Below are positions 1-11,349 of a DNA stretch of 64,000 bases, one piece after another. Source of the stretch: Rhizophagus clarus (Eukaryota; Glomeromycota; Glomeromycetes; Glomerales; Glomeraceae); NCBI GenBank assembly GCA_015698045.1, contig BLAL01000180.1:930001-994000 (forward strand), read 5' to 3'. Each line of letters begins with the position of its first letter. The stretch's first letter is position 1. The translations under genes were made by a program, and so were the position numbers. The notes beneath the pieces are model-generated. The model was not told where the DNA came from. It saw only the letters and a program-made list of their open reading frames with translations, and made no database searches.

Positions 1-407
1 ATAATAATAATATAATCTATACTACGATGCCAATGACTTTCGCTGAACCTGAAGATATTATGAATAATGCTTTGACTCATGATCTACAACAACAAATGAG
101 AATGCAAGAAGCTTTATTACAACAAATTCAACAAAACAACGGTCTTTCAGGTTTATCATTTCCTGATTTATCCCCTGGTTCTTTCCACGAAGAAACTGTT
201 GATCCTTTGATTTTCTCTTTCCCATCTGGCGATGAATTTTATCCTTCACATAATTCTTCATTCGACTCAACCACTACCAATAATTCCGATATAAACATTC
301 AAAAGATCAACACAAGCTCTTGCTATCCTGAATTTAGAGATAATACTCATGGTCTTGCTGACATATTTACAGGAATACATAATTTTGAGTCAACTTTTCA
401 ATATTAA
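1..407 (+). CDS. C-terminal part of a Gln/Asn/Ser-rich protein (gene continues off the left edge)
   Basis: The reading frame is already open at base 3 and closes with TAA at 405-407, so this is the 3' end of a longer gene. The first ATG in frame (27) is probably internal. About 135 residues are visible. They begin with an Asn run, then a Gln/Met-rich stretch (LQQQMRMQEALLQQIQQNN), then a Ser/Asp/Asn-rich tail with repeated SFP and DLSPGSF-like pieces, ending in FESTFQY. No folded domain can be recognised. Such low-complexity tails are common in fungal transcription factors and RNA-binding proteins, but the domain that would identify this one lies outside the window. Reality of the coding frame is fairly secure; function is unknown. 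Confidence 0.65.
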   Translation, partial: NNNIIYTTMPMTFAEPEDIMNNALTHDLQQQMRMQEALLQQIQQNNGLSGLSFPDLSPGSFHEETVDPLIFSFPSGDEFYPSHNSSFDSTTTNNSDINIQKINTSSCYPEFRDNTHGLADIFTGIHNFESTFQY

Positions 408-652
408 AAAAACAATTTCATAACATATAACAAAAGTCCTTAGTATAAAATCCTGGGACTTTTTTTTTTTTTATTATACATATATATTAATATACACATA
501 TATATATATATAGTAAAAATATTACTTTGATAGTAACATACAACGAACATTTTTTTTTACATATTTATAAATATATTGGTTTTCTTTTTTCTTTTTTTCC
601 TTTCTTTTTTTTTCATTTTCTTTTATCGTCTTGTTTCTTTTTTCTTTTTCTT

Positions 653-861
653 AAAAAAAGGAGGGAAAGGTGTAAATAATATAGTATATTGTATTTTTAG
701 GCACTTGGGTTCTTGGGTTTTTTTTTAAAAAAACTATTATATAAAATTTAAGCGCGGGTTGCTAAATTTATCTTTATAGTAAAAAAAAAAAAAAAAAAAA
801 AAAAATCATTTTTGTATAAAAATCATTAATATAATAATTTTACACCTTTCCCTCCTTTTTT
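653..861. repeat. Widely spaced perfect 24-bp inverted repeat
   Basis: Bases 653-676 (core GGAGGGAAAGGTGTAAA) are matched exactly by their reverse complement at 838-861 (core TTTACACCTTTCCCTCC). The spacer is 161 bp and contains long A runs. The repeat starts about 245 bases after the stop codon of the left-edge gene. It could be a transcript hairpin or the termini of a tiny MITE; no clear target duplication was found. Confidence 0.7.
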
Positions 862-2048
862 TTATATTATAACTTTTTCTTTTTTTTCCACACCATTCCA
901 CATCATAAATGTTTTTTTTTCATAAAAAATCATAAAATCTTCAACTCTTGTAATATATCAATCTTTTCCTTTTTTCTTTGGTTATTTTTTTCTCTGTTTC
1001 AATCTTGTACATCAGTTTTCTTTATAAAAATAAAAATAAAAAAAAAACACAAAAAAAATACTTTGGTATAAAAAAAAGTCTTATTTTTTTTTTTTAATGA
1101 AGTCTTATTATAATAAAATCTTTTTTACCTATTTGATTTGTTTCATTATAACGACCATAAAAAAAAACGACGAATTTTTGAGTAGAGTAGTGTAACAAGA
1201 AAAAAAAAAAATTTATTATTATTATAAATATGCATATAATATCATATATTGTATATTTAGAATAATCTCGATTTATCTTGATAAGAAAAAAAAAAAAAAA
1301 AATAGATGTATCTAATTTTTTTTTTTACATCAGTTAATCTTCAGGAGAGATTGGGAAGACTTTCTTGACGAGAAAAAAAAAAAAAAAAAAAGAATAAATG
1401 TGAGTTACTGCGGCGCATGATGTTTTTACGCTTTTTTTGGGAATTATTTCAATCAAAAAAGTGTGGCTGATTACAAGTTAATTTTTCTTTTTTTTTCTCA
1501 TACGGTTTTTTTTTATTAACAGACTTTTTTATATATAATAGAAACAGACATATTATACATGCATTAATGAAAGAAATAATAAACATTTGGACATTTTGAA
1601 CATTGTGAACATATATAATTTATTATTAAAAAAACTTTAAACATTGTAAAACAATCATAACAAGATAAAACATATACATATATATATATATGTATATTTA
1701 TTATTTTTAATGAATGAATGAAGCTTTATAAATTCACAATTGGATATACATTATTATCATATACATTAAACAAACAAATAATTTTTTTGGATTTACTTTC
1801 ATCGAAAAAAAAAAAATGTAACTGAAACTACCATAATAAACTTATTTAAAAGACCAACCCATGTAAAAAAAAAAAAAACTCGTATAAACATGGATTTTTT
1901 AAAAAAAATAAAATTTTCTTTTATATTAGATCTAACTAAATCTAACTATATTGTTTTGGTCATAAAAAAATCATGTAATGTTTCTCATGATCTAATTTTT
2001 TTGAAAGTCATAAGACGTAATCACATTGACCATGTTGACGTTAACCGG

Positions 2049-2081
2049 CAGGGTTTGTTTATAACCAAAACACAAACCCTG
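2049..2081. repeat. Short hairpin with 10-bp arms
   Basis: CAGGGTTTGT at 2049-2058 pairs with ACAAACCCTG at 2072-2081 around a 13-base loop. There is no T-run or gene end beside it that would make it a terminator. Confidence 0.55.
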
Positions 2082-2273
2082 TAAATCCCCTTTAAAAATG
2101 TATGCATGAGATAATATTCTCGAACTAATAGAAATTTTCTAATTATAGAATAGGTGCATAATGATGAACGCATAGAAAGTTATACGATGAGATCTAGAAA
2201 CGATTTACTGTATAATGCCCTATTCGGGCGTATTCATCGGTTAATCAAAAAAATTCTCCTAATTAGGTAAAAG

Positions 2274-2289
2274 CCCTTGTTAACAAGGG
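2274..2289. repeat. Perfect 16-bp palindrome
   Basis: CCCTTGTTAACAAGGG is its own reverse complement, centred on GTTAAC. It lies in intergenic DNA and could be a dimeric protein binding site. The sequence shows nothing about function. Confidence 0.55.
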
Positions 2290-3600
2290 ATTGTTGTTTG
2301 TGGGCTGGGCAAATCAAGCCAAGCATTTAATTAATCACAAAAACAGAGGGGTATGTCATCTGCCACAATTTTAATAATTTGTGTGTAACGGAAATATTTT
2401 TTAGAAAAAAAAAAAAAAAATAAAAAAAAAAATAATTTAATTTATTTAGTAAATTGTTGTGGCTTTTTTTGTCTATTTTTAAAAATATGATTGTACCCAT
2501 GCTTTGATAATACTCGAGTTACGCAACACAATACGCAATCACAATACTCATTACAATCGATTTATTTATACTATACAATAAACATATCTTTTAAAGTAAA
2601 AAAGATTATATAGATTACATTCATTTCGAAAAAAAAAAAAAAAAAAATTACAAATTTTTTTTAATGACCTCTATTTAATCATCTAATCAAAGTGATACAT
2701 CGAAAAATAAATATTTCGGATATTAAGAGTTTATATAATCTTTTTTAAACACGTTTCTTCTCTAAATTTGTAAATAACCGTTCATCATCGAAACCCGAAT
2801 TCCGATACTAATCCGATACTAAAGAGAATAAATATAAATTAAACAAAATAAAAAAAGTAAAGTAAGTAAAGTAAAAATAAAATAAATTAAATTAAAAAAT
2901 ATATGTTCTGATAAATTTGATAACGACATTCATTCAATTACTCCAAATAAAAAGTACTATAGTATAAAGTAAAATAATATTGTAATGGTAATAACGACGT
3001 ATAATATTTATTAATACTTGGATCATAAACCAAAGTTTTTAAAGTTTAGGTTAACTTTTAATTATGGCTAAATTTTATAGTCTATTCGGTCGTTAACTTT
3101 TGCAGATACCATACATGATGCTGTACTGCACTCAAAGATGATTTGTTTTCGGGTATATCGTATATGTAATCTTCCTAGTATCGTTAATCATTGGTCTCGT
3201 AATAATTTTCATTGTTAACCTTACTCGACGACGACAATGCATGCTTCAAGAAAAAACCATATAAAATATTGGAAAGTAATTAAGGTTTTATCCTGATTTT
3301 ATCTTATTGTAAACCATAATTTTATTGGAAAAAGTTTCGCGAATCGAATGGTACGATATTATGATATTATGGTAGTACGGTACCAAAAATTATGCTGCGA
3401 AGCATTGTATCTGACAGTTGATTGGTCATATTATAAATGTTACATCATTACATCGTCAATCTTAAAAGGTGAGATTTATAATTTTAAAAGGTTTATTTCC
3501 TTTATTACAACATATATAATAATGAATTTTGATTCATATTTATCATATTTATTAATATTTCTCAAGGTAAATTCACTAATTTAAATATGATGCACAAATA

Positions 3601-4664
3601 TTAAGATATAACGACATATCCTCTCTTATTATTAACATTATGATTACCGACTTCTTTAAATCTTCTACTTTTCTTATTACGATATGAAATGGGTGAAGTT
3701 GCTAATTTAAAAAAAAAAAAAAAATAATTTTTTTTTTTTTAAAACAAGATTAACCATTGACCATCATAAAAAATAAATAAGACAATCACTTTTTCATTAC
3801 CTAAAATTTTCGAATTATCATCATTTTCTTCTTCCAAAGATTTTTGTTTTTTCCTGATCGTGAAAGCTTCTTTTTTAACAATTCGTTTTGAATGATAAGT
3901 TTTATTATTCAATAAATTGAACCATGAAGTTGATCGATAATGAATATGTAAAACGGCGATAGGTTCATAAGATTTTAAATTTGAACTCCCATTCCAAAAC
4001 AATTCATTATAATTTTTTGATGTAATTTTTAAATTTTTAATTATAGGATATTTTTTCTTTTCAATTTCATAAAAATAAACTGAAATTGCACCTGGTCCAC
4101 CAAATTGATGTATTGATGATGTTGTTGTTATTGAACTTAATTTTGATGGAAATTTGAATAATTTAAGTTTCTTCTTATTATACCAAAATCCATTAACTAT
4201 TTGAAATGATTTATCAAACATTTCAATACAAGTTTGATCTGTTTCTCCGTTAACTGCTATATCTCCACGTATTATTCTTGTTTTGCTTACTTGTAATGAT
4301 CGAAATCGTATTTTAAATTCGGATTTTGGTTTACTTTCAACAATATAATGCATATCGCTAAAAATATATATATATTTATAATGAATTATATATATTGAGA
4401 ATAATAATATTATTATTATGGACTTTTTTTTCATACCAGAAAGTTCTTCGTTTAGTTTTATCATCAACATAATAACTTGGTTCAAAATTAATATGCTATT
4501 TAATATATAAATATATACATATAAGATTTTTAATCTTCGCTACGCTCCGAACTAATAAATTTGTAATTAATTGATTTTCTTACTTCTGTCTCGACTTTTA
4601 CAACTTTTTCAGGTAACGGTACGTCATTAACTAAAATTTCAAGAATATAACCACCAAATCTCAT
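3601..4664 (-). CDS. Four-exon gene, weakly DUF7918-like protein, 265 aa
   Basis: Spliced model on the minus strand: exons 4664-4584, 4495-4437, 4357-3801 and 3701-3601. Donors are GTAAGA, GTATGA and GTAATG; all acceptors end in AG. Phases agree at every junction (0, 2, 1) and the frame runs from ATG to TAA. The protein starts MRFGGYILEILVNDVPLPEK and has a beta-rich core including IIRGDIAVNGE, FGGPGAISVYFYEIE and EPIAVLHIHYR. This layout resembles the fungal DUF7918 domain (self-contained, function unknown), but the match is by eye and weak. The last exon encodes a basic tail (RNKKSRRFKEVGNHN) that would be missed if intron 3 were read through. No signal peptide or membrane segment is evident once the introns are removed. 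The gene stands alone, with about 1.1 kb to the next gene. Confidence 0.65.
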
Positions 4665-5745
4665 AATTATAACTAAAAAAAAAAGAGAGAGAGAGAATAA
4701 AATTTTTCTACACAGAGGAAAACGAAAAAAATAAAGAAAAGATAAAATGATCAATTTTAAACGTGGTGAAAAGTTCCAAAATCCAAAATCAGTTCTTATA
4801 TACCAACTTGAGAGTTGAAGGTGAAGATTTAAAAAAACCTGTTTAAATTTTAAATTAAAAAAAAAAAAAAATATATAAGGAGAAATGTTATATTAATTAT
4901 TTTTAACCTTTAATCCTTAAATTCCAAAGATTTGTAAGTTGATGTTTTGATAATCATGGCATCTGGGAATGATTTAACTACATTTAATTATTAAAAAACG
5001 GTTCAAAATGGACAGATTAATTATTAGATTGAACGTTCATATTAACTAACCCACTTTTAATTGATTTTTTAAATCTCACTTCTGATAGGTAGCTTTCTAC
5101 ATTTCGTCTGTATTGGAATTTTAAATGTTTTATAGAAATCATTTTATAGAAATCATGGATTATGTAAAGAAAAGATGGCAATTAGAATGATAATTTAAGG
5201 ACACATAAATACTTATAATGCAATCACGAAAAGAAAAGAAAAGTTTGATGTTAAAAAATATTTCCCAAATAGAAAATTCACAAGATTTGTTTAAATATTT
5301 TTAATGAAGTATCATTAATGATTACCATTACTGGACAAAAAACCGGTCATTTATTTACTGTTAACCAGAAAAAACAGCGGATAAACAATATTGTCACTGT
5401 ACTTTTATAAAAATAATATCAAATTATCAAAAATAATATACCTCGCTTGTACAATCTTCATATATAATTTAAACAATCTTTCAGATAATCTTCAGATGTA
5501 ATTCAAACACCGAAATCTCGTATCTTTAGTACTATATTGATAATAATATGTACAAATTGTTTAAATAAGCTTAGCAAATAAGCGCAACAAATTTAATATA
5601 TGTAAATTAAGTCACATTTCACATGATTGCACGTGCCACGTGACATTAAGTTCTAATAAATTACATTCTTTTTGATTACACCGCTTAAAAAATTTTCTAA
5701 TGAAATATAAATTTATAAAGTTCGTATATATAATCAATAAATATC
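4665..5745. other. Intergenic between two minus-strand genes
   Basis: AT-rich sequence holding the presumed promoter of the gene ending at 3601 (upstream side on the minus strand) and the 3' flank of the HECT ligase gene. A short GA-rich run lies at about 4683-4698. No reading frame or repeat of note was seen. Confidence 0.55.
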
Positions 5746-8700
5746 TTAAGATAAGTCGAACCCAACATCTGCATTGATAGCATATAATAATTTCCTAAAA
5801 TTTATTTTATAAAAAAATTTAGTATTAATTGAATAATAAATTTACAAAAAAATTTACGTACTCTCTTAAAGTATCTTCATCGGAATAAGCTGGCAATTTT
5901 AATAAATTAACACAAGTACTAGAAGAAGGTAATCGTGTACCAGGTCCGGCATTACGTATACTGAACTTCGGATTAAGTTCCTTGAACCCAAGTAAAGGAG
6001 GTCGAGAACAGGATGTAACAAATTTTATTAATTTTTGTTTTTGCTCTTCGGAAAATTCTGATACAACCTTCCAAAAATTAGTAATAACAGGATCATCCTC
6101 CTTATAATCGGAATATACTGCATTTTGTCTTAAATCTTCAATATTTATTGGAATATATGCACCTCCAACAAGTATTTGAAGTTCTTCCTATTAAAGGATA
6201 TGAGGATGTTAAACATATATATTTTAATTTTTAATATACATAAGTATCGTCTACTTCTATACCTGATTAAACATTCTCAACCATTTTTCGTCAATCAAAT
6301 TTGATAGCCCTCGAAAGAATGCTTTACATTGACGATCTATTTGTCGGTTTAGCCGATAATGTGCCATCATATATATATAGCGTATACGATTCTCATTAGT
6401 AACCGGTATGTCACTTCCACCCGGGATTAATTCAATAGTTCGAGATTCACCAAACTCTATAAGAAAATTATGTAAAGTTGAAAAAAAAGCTCGATATCAA
6501 CAATTAACTAGATTTAGGGAAATTTATATTACCATTATCTACAACGGTGAAATTAAGTGACAAATCCGATTCAACATTGCCTTTATAGTTTTTTAAGTAT
6601 ATCAAGCCCTGGTACAATTCGGGATCAAGTGTGGGCAAATCATCCACTAAAATTCACCCCAAAATTATAACCGAAAGAAAAATTATTTTAGATTATCTAT
6701 AAAATTAATCACAATTCACGAGACCATAATTAGATGAAAGATTAAAAGATACAATTTTTTGACACTTACGGTATGATGATCTTCCAAGCCATTTACTTAA
6801 AAAAAAGCCGGCAAATGCTGCATCAACTAAAATTCCTTCATATAGGGCTTTGCCTAATATACGACCTATAAACTCATAATATTCAAGTTGGGTTTCTAAA
6901 CAATTTAAAAATAAATTAAAAATAATTACATAACATTATTACATTATTGCAATAATGATACATAGAAGCTTGATTACCTTGTTTTGCATAACCGTGCGGA
7001 TTAGGGTATAAAAGTTGTTCCTTTGTGCTGAGAAACAACCCATAATTCGTATCAAACGCAATACGTGTTAACCTAAAAAATTAAAAATAAAAACTTAGAA
7101 TTAATATATGAAATAGTAGGCTTAATATTAAATGAAGTTATTAACAACCCACGTACGATGTCAAAAATTCTTTAAATAAACCGCCACCATCAATGCCGGC
7201 TTCTGGCATTCCAAATTCATCAATGAATTGAATAGCGACTGGACTTTTCAGTCCGGAGCCTAATGCATTAAGATGAGTGAAACCATCCTCAAACACGGAA
7301 GTTCGTCTAATTGTAACACGTGTACGTGGATGCGGAAATACATCATAGTGGCTAAAAATAATAAAACAATAAAGTATTAAACCATCACCATAATGAATTA
7401 GATTGGTAATATTAATTATAAATACCGGTCTCGTTTTTTATCATTATCAACATATTCTCTAAAGATTTTGATCCGAACTTCAAAAGGTATTACGAAGGGA
7501 ATATTATCCAAAATTCCAAGTCTCGGACTAATATTAGCTAATTGTCTCTTATTTAAATTAATTTTATCATTATCACGTTCAAGCTCTTGTTCTTCACGAA
7601 CTACAGCCTCCACAAAAACATTCATATCGATTTCCGAAGTCATTAACCAATGATCTGATGGTGTGAATTGACGACGAGAGCTAAAATAAAATTGTAATGA
7701 TGATAATTGTAAACATGTTAGGATCTTTTTTTTTTCCTTTGTTTTTTTTTTTTTTAAAAAAAAAAAAAAAACAGTTATATTATAGTAACAACAATTACTC
7801 TCTCGCGTGAATTTGCCGCAATAATTTAGTAACAATATCCCTTAAATTATTAAGCAAAACGACATAGGCTCCTTCAATCACACTATCCATCTTTAACAAT
7901 GTATTATTGCTCCAATATAACGAGTATCCCACATGCTTTAAATAAAAATTATAAATAATCAATATAAAAAACTTTAATAAAGAAATTTAATGAATTTGAA
8001 ATTTATTATCAGTACCTTCATGCAAATAGACATATTAATAATTTCTGTCAACTTTAACGGATTTTTGCTCTCATCAAAGAATTCGTCATCACCCATAGTA
8101 AACAATACCCTACTATATAACTCACAAAGCAGAGTAAATAGGCCCCAATGCTCGGAAAAGGTAAGATCTAATATACATAAACTAAGTAAATTCAAATTTA
8201 TTTTCAAAAGAGAGATAAACAATAGTAAATAATACCTGTCATTATGCCATTTGGAACCGATTGACTATTTAATAACAATCGAGCCAAGTCTGTTGCTTTA
8301 AATGTATTCCACAGTAAAGTAATTGCTGAACGGTTATCAGATGCAGAATATATTATACTGTTTAACAATTCTGTTTTTTTTGTCGGCCAGCGAATCATTA
8401 AAGTTACAAAAAAATTCGAAATCTTTAGAAGGGCTAAAGACTTTGCAGCCTTCATAAGCGCAAAAAATGAAGCTAGATGTTGCTTATCAAATAACACAGA
8501 AATCCCCTCCAAAATCTGTGGGTCAATTTTTGGCATGGTAGCTAATTCTGGACGATTAGACATGACTATATCTTCATCGCCCTCGTCGTCCTCATCATCA
8601 TCATTATTCGATACTAAAATTATACGAAAGAATAATTATTACACTATTATAAGCTTTATAGAAAAAGTTTATACATAATTCATTAAATACCATCAGATTT

Positions 8701-10304
8701 GTCAACCAAAAAATGAGTTGGAATTTGCAACGCTAGATTTTGGAGTACTTCCATATAAGCCAGCTGTCGAATTTTATAGAATAATTTAGTTTGTTGCCAA
8801 ATATAATACAAACTAATATAAAAGAAGACATTAAATCTTTTAGTAAACATGACAATTCTTAAAATTAACACACCTTATCAATCACGGAAAAATTTTTGTA
8901 TGCAAATGCCAGCAAATTTCCCAACAGTATAATTTTTTGCTCTGTATCTGATATGTCTCCTACCATTTCTGATAATTTCAAAATAATATCATTCAATGGT
9001 AACCGAGAAGAAAATTTCTTTGGTAGTGTTTCATCACTCATCCGATTCAGTAATAGCGGAATTGTAAAAATATGCGCAATGAAATTATATAAAGATAATT
9101 TATAAGCTTTATGTTCAGAAGGTAAGATTTGAAAAGGACGCAAAGAGAGTGTTGATAGTAATATCACAGGATTATTTTTATCTTCTAATTGCTGATTAAA
9201 ATCAAAGAAAAACAAAACCAATGAATGTATAATACAGTATTGAAAAAAATATAAAAACGAAAGCTATAAAAATCACCAAATTAATCAAACAATTTCTTAA
9301 TTCTGTATATAAGCCATTTTCAACAAGAGATTCTATAATTCCTTGATAAATTTCCCTGTAAATCAAAATATAGATCATTTTAATAAAAAAAAAAAAAATT
9401 TTTTTTAAAAGATTATATTTCGGAGAAATAATTTTCTATTTACTGTGATCTAAGAGATAATATGTGATACGAACTCTCTATTAATATCTTGAATTCTTTG
9501 ATATTTTGAAACATCCATGGGTAAAAGCAACGTTTTTAAATAATTAATGTTATGGGTATATTGATCCGGTTTCCTACATGATAAAAAAGTTCAGTATAAA
9601 GAATTTAATAAAAGGAAAAATGATTGTCTCGAGAGTTTATTCATAACCTATTACATTATATTAGTTCCAATATTTTTGAGAAATATAACTAAGGTTCGTT
9701 TTAATTGTAAAGTCCACATAACTCGTAAATCGTCGTAATAGAATGGAACAAACATTGTTTCTGAATCTATGAAGATAAAGTAAACATGTAATAATCAATT
9801 AATTGATAAAACAAATTCATTATCATAAATTTACCGTGTATTTGTTTCCATAATATTTGATATAAGTACAATTTTCTTTGACTATCATACTGCGGACGAT
9901 AGAAAAAGAGAAAACTACGCGCAAGATTGATTAAGTTAAAAGCTACATCACGTTCAGATTGTGCATTATTCATCATGAATTTAGCTTGTTGGTCCCAGGA
10001 ATCGCGCTCATTATCACGTAATTTTCCAGCAACGGTTCTTCCGCGATAAAAAGCCTATAAGAAAGAAATGAAACGATAAAACATTAAATTCAACTCTCAA
10101 ACTTTTAATTTTTCGTTATATTAAAAGTATATTCTTTCAAACCTGAATTTTAATCGCTGACTTTTCTTTCAACCGCTCATTTTCTCTAGCTTTGCGCCGA
10201 TCTTGATTCTTTCTCAAGAGTTCTTCTTTAGTTTCTTGTTGTCTTTTTCCTCCAAGGTTGATAGCTCGACGTGTCTTGTAGTTACCTTCGAATGTATTAT
10301 ACAT
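5746..10304 (-). CDS. hul5: HECT-type E3 ubiquitin ligase, Hul5/UBE3C family, 18 exons, 1044 aa
   Basis: HECT ligases take ubiquitin from an E2 onto a cysteine and pass it to substrates; Hul5/UBE3C works with the proteasome to extend chains on poorly degraded proteins. Minus-strand exons: 10304-10143, 10054-9835, 9766-9655, 9573-9475, 9355-9277, 9191-8872, 8812-8691, 8613-8236, 8167-8016, 7935-7799, 7680-7426, 7351-7157, 7072-6978, 6895-6770, 6646-6533, 6456-6263, 6187-5862 and 5794-5746. All introns are GT-AG and all phases agree. The N-terminus has the family signature ([15 protein letters not shown]) and an IQ-like helix at residues 49-68. An acidic Asp/Glu run lies near 375-387. [13 protein letters not shown] precedes the HECT domain (about 680-1044), which shows [37 protein letters not shown] and [14 protein letters not shown]. 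The catalytic Cys is in [12 protein letters not shown] (residue 1012). The length is close to human UBE3C. The least certain junction is exon 6/7, where three GT sites overlap. Confidence 0.95.
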
Positions 10305-11349
10305 TAGGTCAATATGTCGGTTTTGATATTTATAAAAAGTTTTGAGGTTAATCCCTGGAAACCTAATAAAAAAAAATCAATGATTCGTTTGGATTTTATG
10401 TTATATATGTAATCGACGTAGATCGTGACATCTATAGAGATTTGTAATTGTTAAATCACTGAAACAATCAAGAGTTTGTCCGGCTAAAATCGCATGGCAA
10501 AACTTCGTGACACATAATTTCTTACTATGTATCACATAACCTGCATAAATTTCACTTGTCAGTTGGTTTATAAGCCTTCTATAACGTTCCTTTGCTTTTA
10601 TTTGATTTTTCTTATACCATCCATCTTCTTATCCTTTACTTGAATCTGTAAGTACAAGATCTTTTTCATTTATGTCATCTTTCGAAGCTTAAAATTGCTA
10701 AAAAAGGTTAGGAACCTTTTAATATATATATTATATTCAAAAGGTATATCCGTTCGTTTTTTTTATTTCAAGTAAGTTTTTTTTATCGATAAATATTGGT
10801 TATATAATTTGCTTAAATTTTATTTTATTTTCTTTTTTTCAAATTCATTTGATCCTTGATTGATTGATTTATTTATTTATTTATCTTTTTTTTTTTTTAA
10901 AAAAAAAGGAACAGAAATTACAAATTATTAAAATTAAAAGATCAAATAATATTAAATTTAGTTTTTGGTGAGTTATTTTTTAATATTAATAATTTTTAAT
11001 TAAAACTAACCTGAAATATAAAAATATTTTTAAATTGTAACAATTTCAGCTTTAAATGTAATTAATAAATAAAATAAATTTTTTTAAAAAAAAATTTCGA
11101 AAATTTTTTTTTTTAATTTTTAAAGAAAATTTAAAAAAAAATTATGTTTACTTGGGTGGTATTATATACGTACTGATATATTTCATGTGCTTCAATATTG
11201 CAGCAAACTGTAATATTGATGCATTATTGATCAACTTTAGAAATAATTTATTAAGATTTGTGTCACTATAATAAACTATAAAAAATATACATATTCTATT
11301 ATTGCAATAAAATATTCAAGAAAAATTTTTAATTTATTTGCTAATAGAA
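10305..11349. other. Divergent intergenic region between the HECT ligase and an F-box gene
   Basis: The two flanking genes are transcribed away from each other, so both promoters should lie here. On the minus strand a pyrimidine-rich tract ending in TTAG at about 10364-10367 sits upstream of the ligase ATG and could be the acceptor of a 5' UTR intron. Long A/T runs fill 10780-11130. No conserved element is recognised. Confidence 0.5.

Larger units (their letters stand above)
408..3600. other. Intergenic, very AT-rich, no supported gene
   Basis: Homopolymer A/T runs and pyrimidine-rich stretches dominate. Only short reading frames occur (for example 1890-2084 and 3348-3584), with Lys/Ile/Phe-rich composition expected from AT-rich noise. 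Three inverted repeats stand out and are listed separately. The first few hundred bases presumably include the 3' UTR of the upstream gene. Confidence 0.6.

Noticed and set aside
1890-2084. 64-codon frame starting with ATG
   Set aside because: Lys/Ile/Phe-rich composition as expected from AT-rich noise. It runs through a hairpin and has no family signature.
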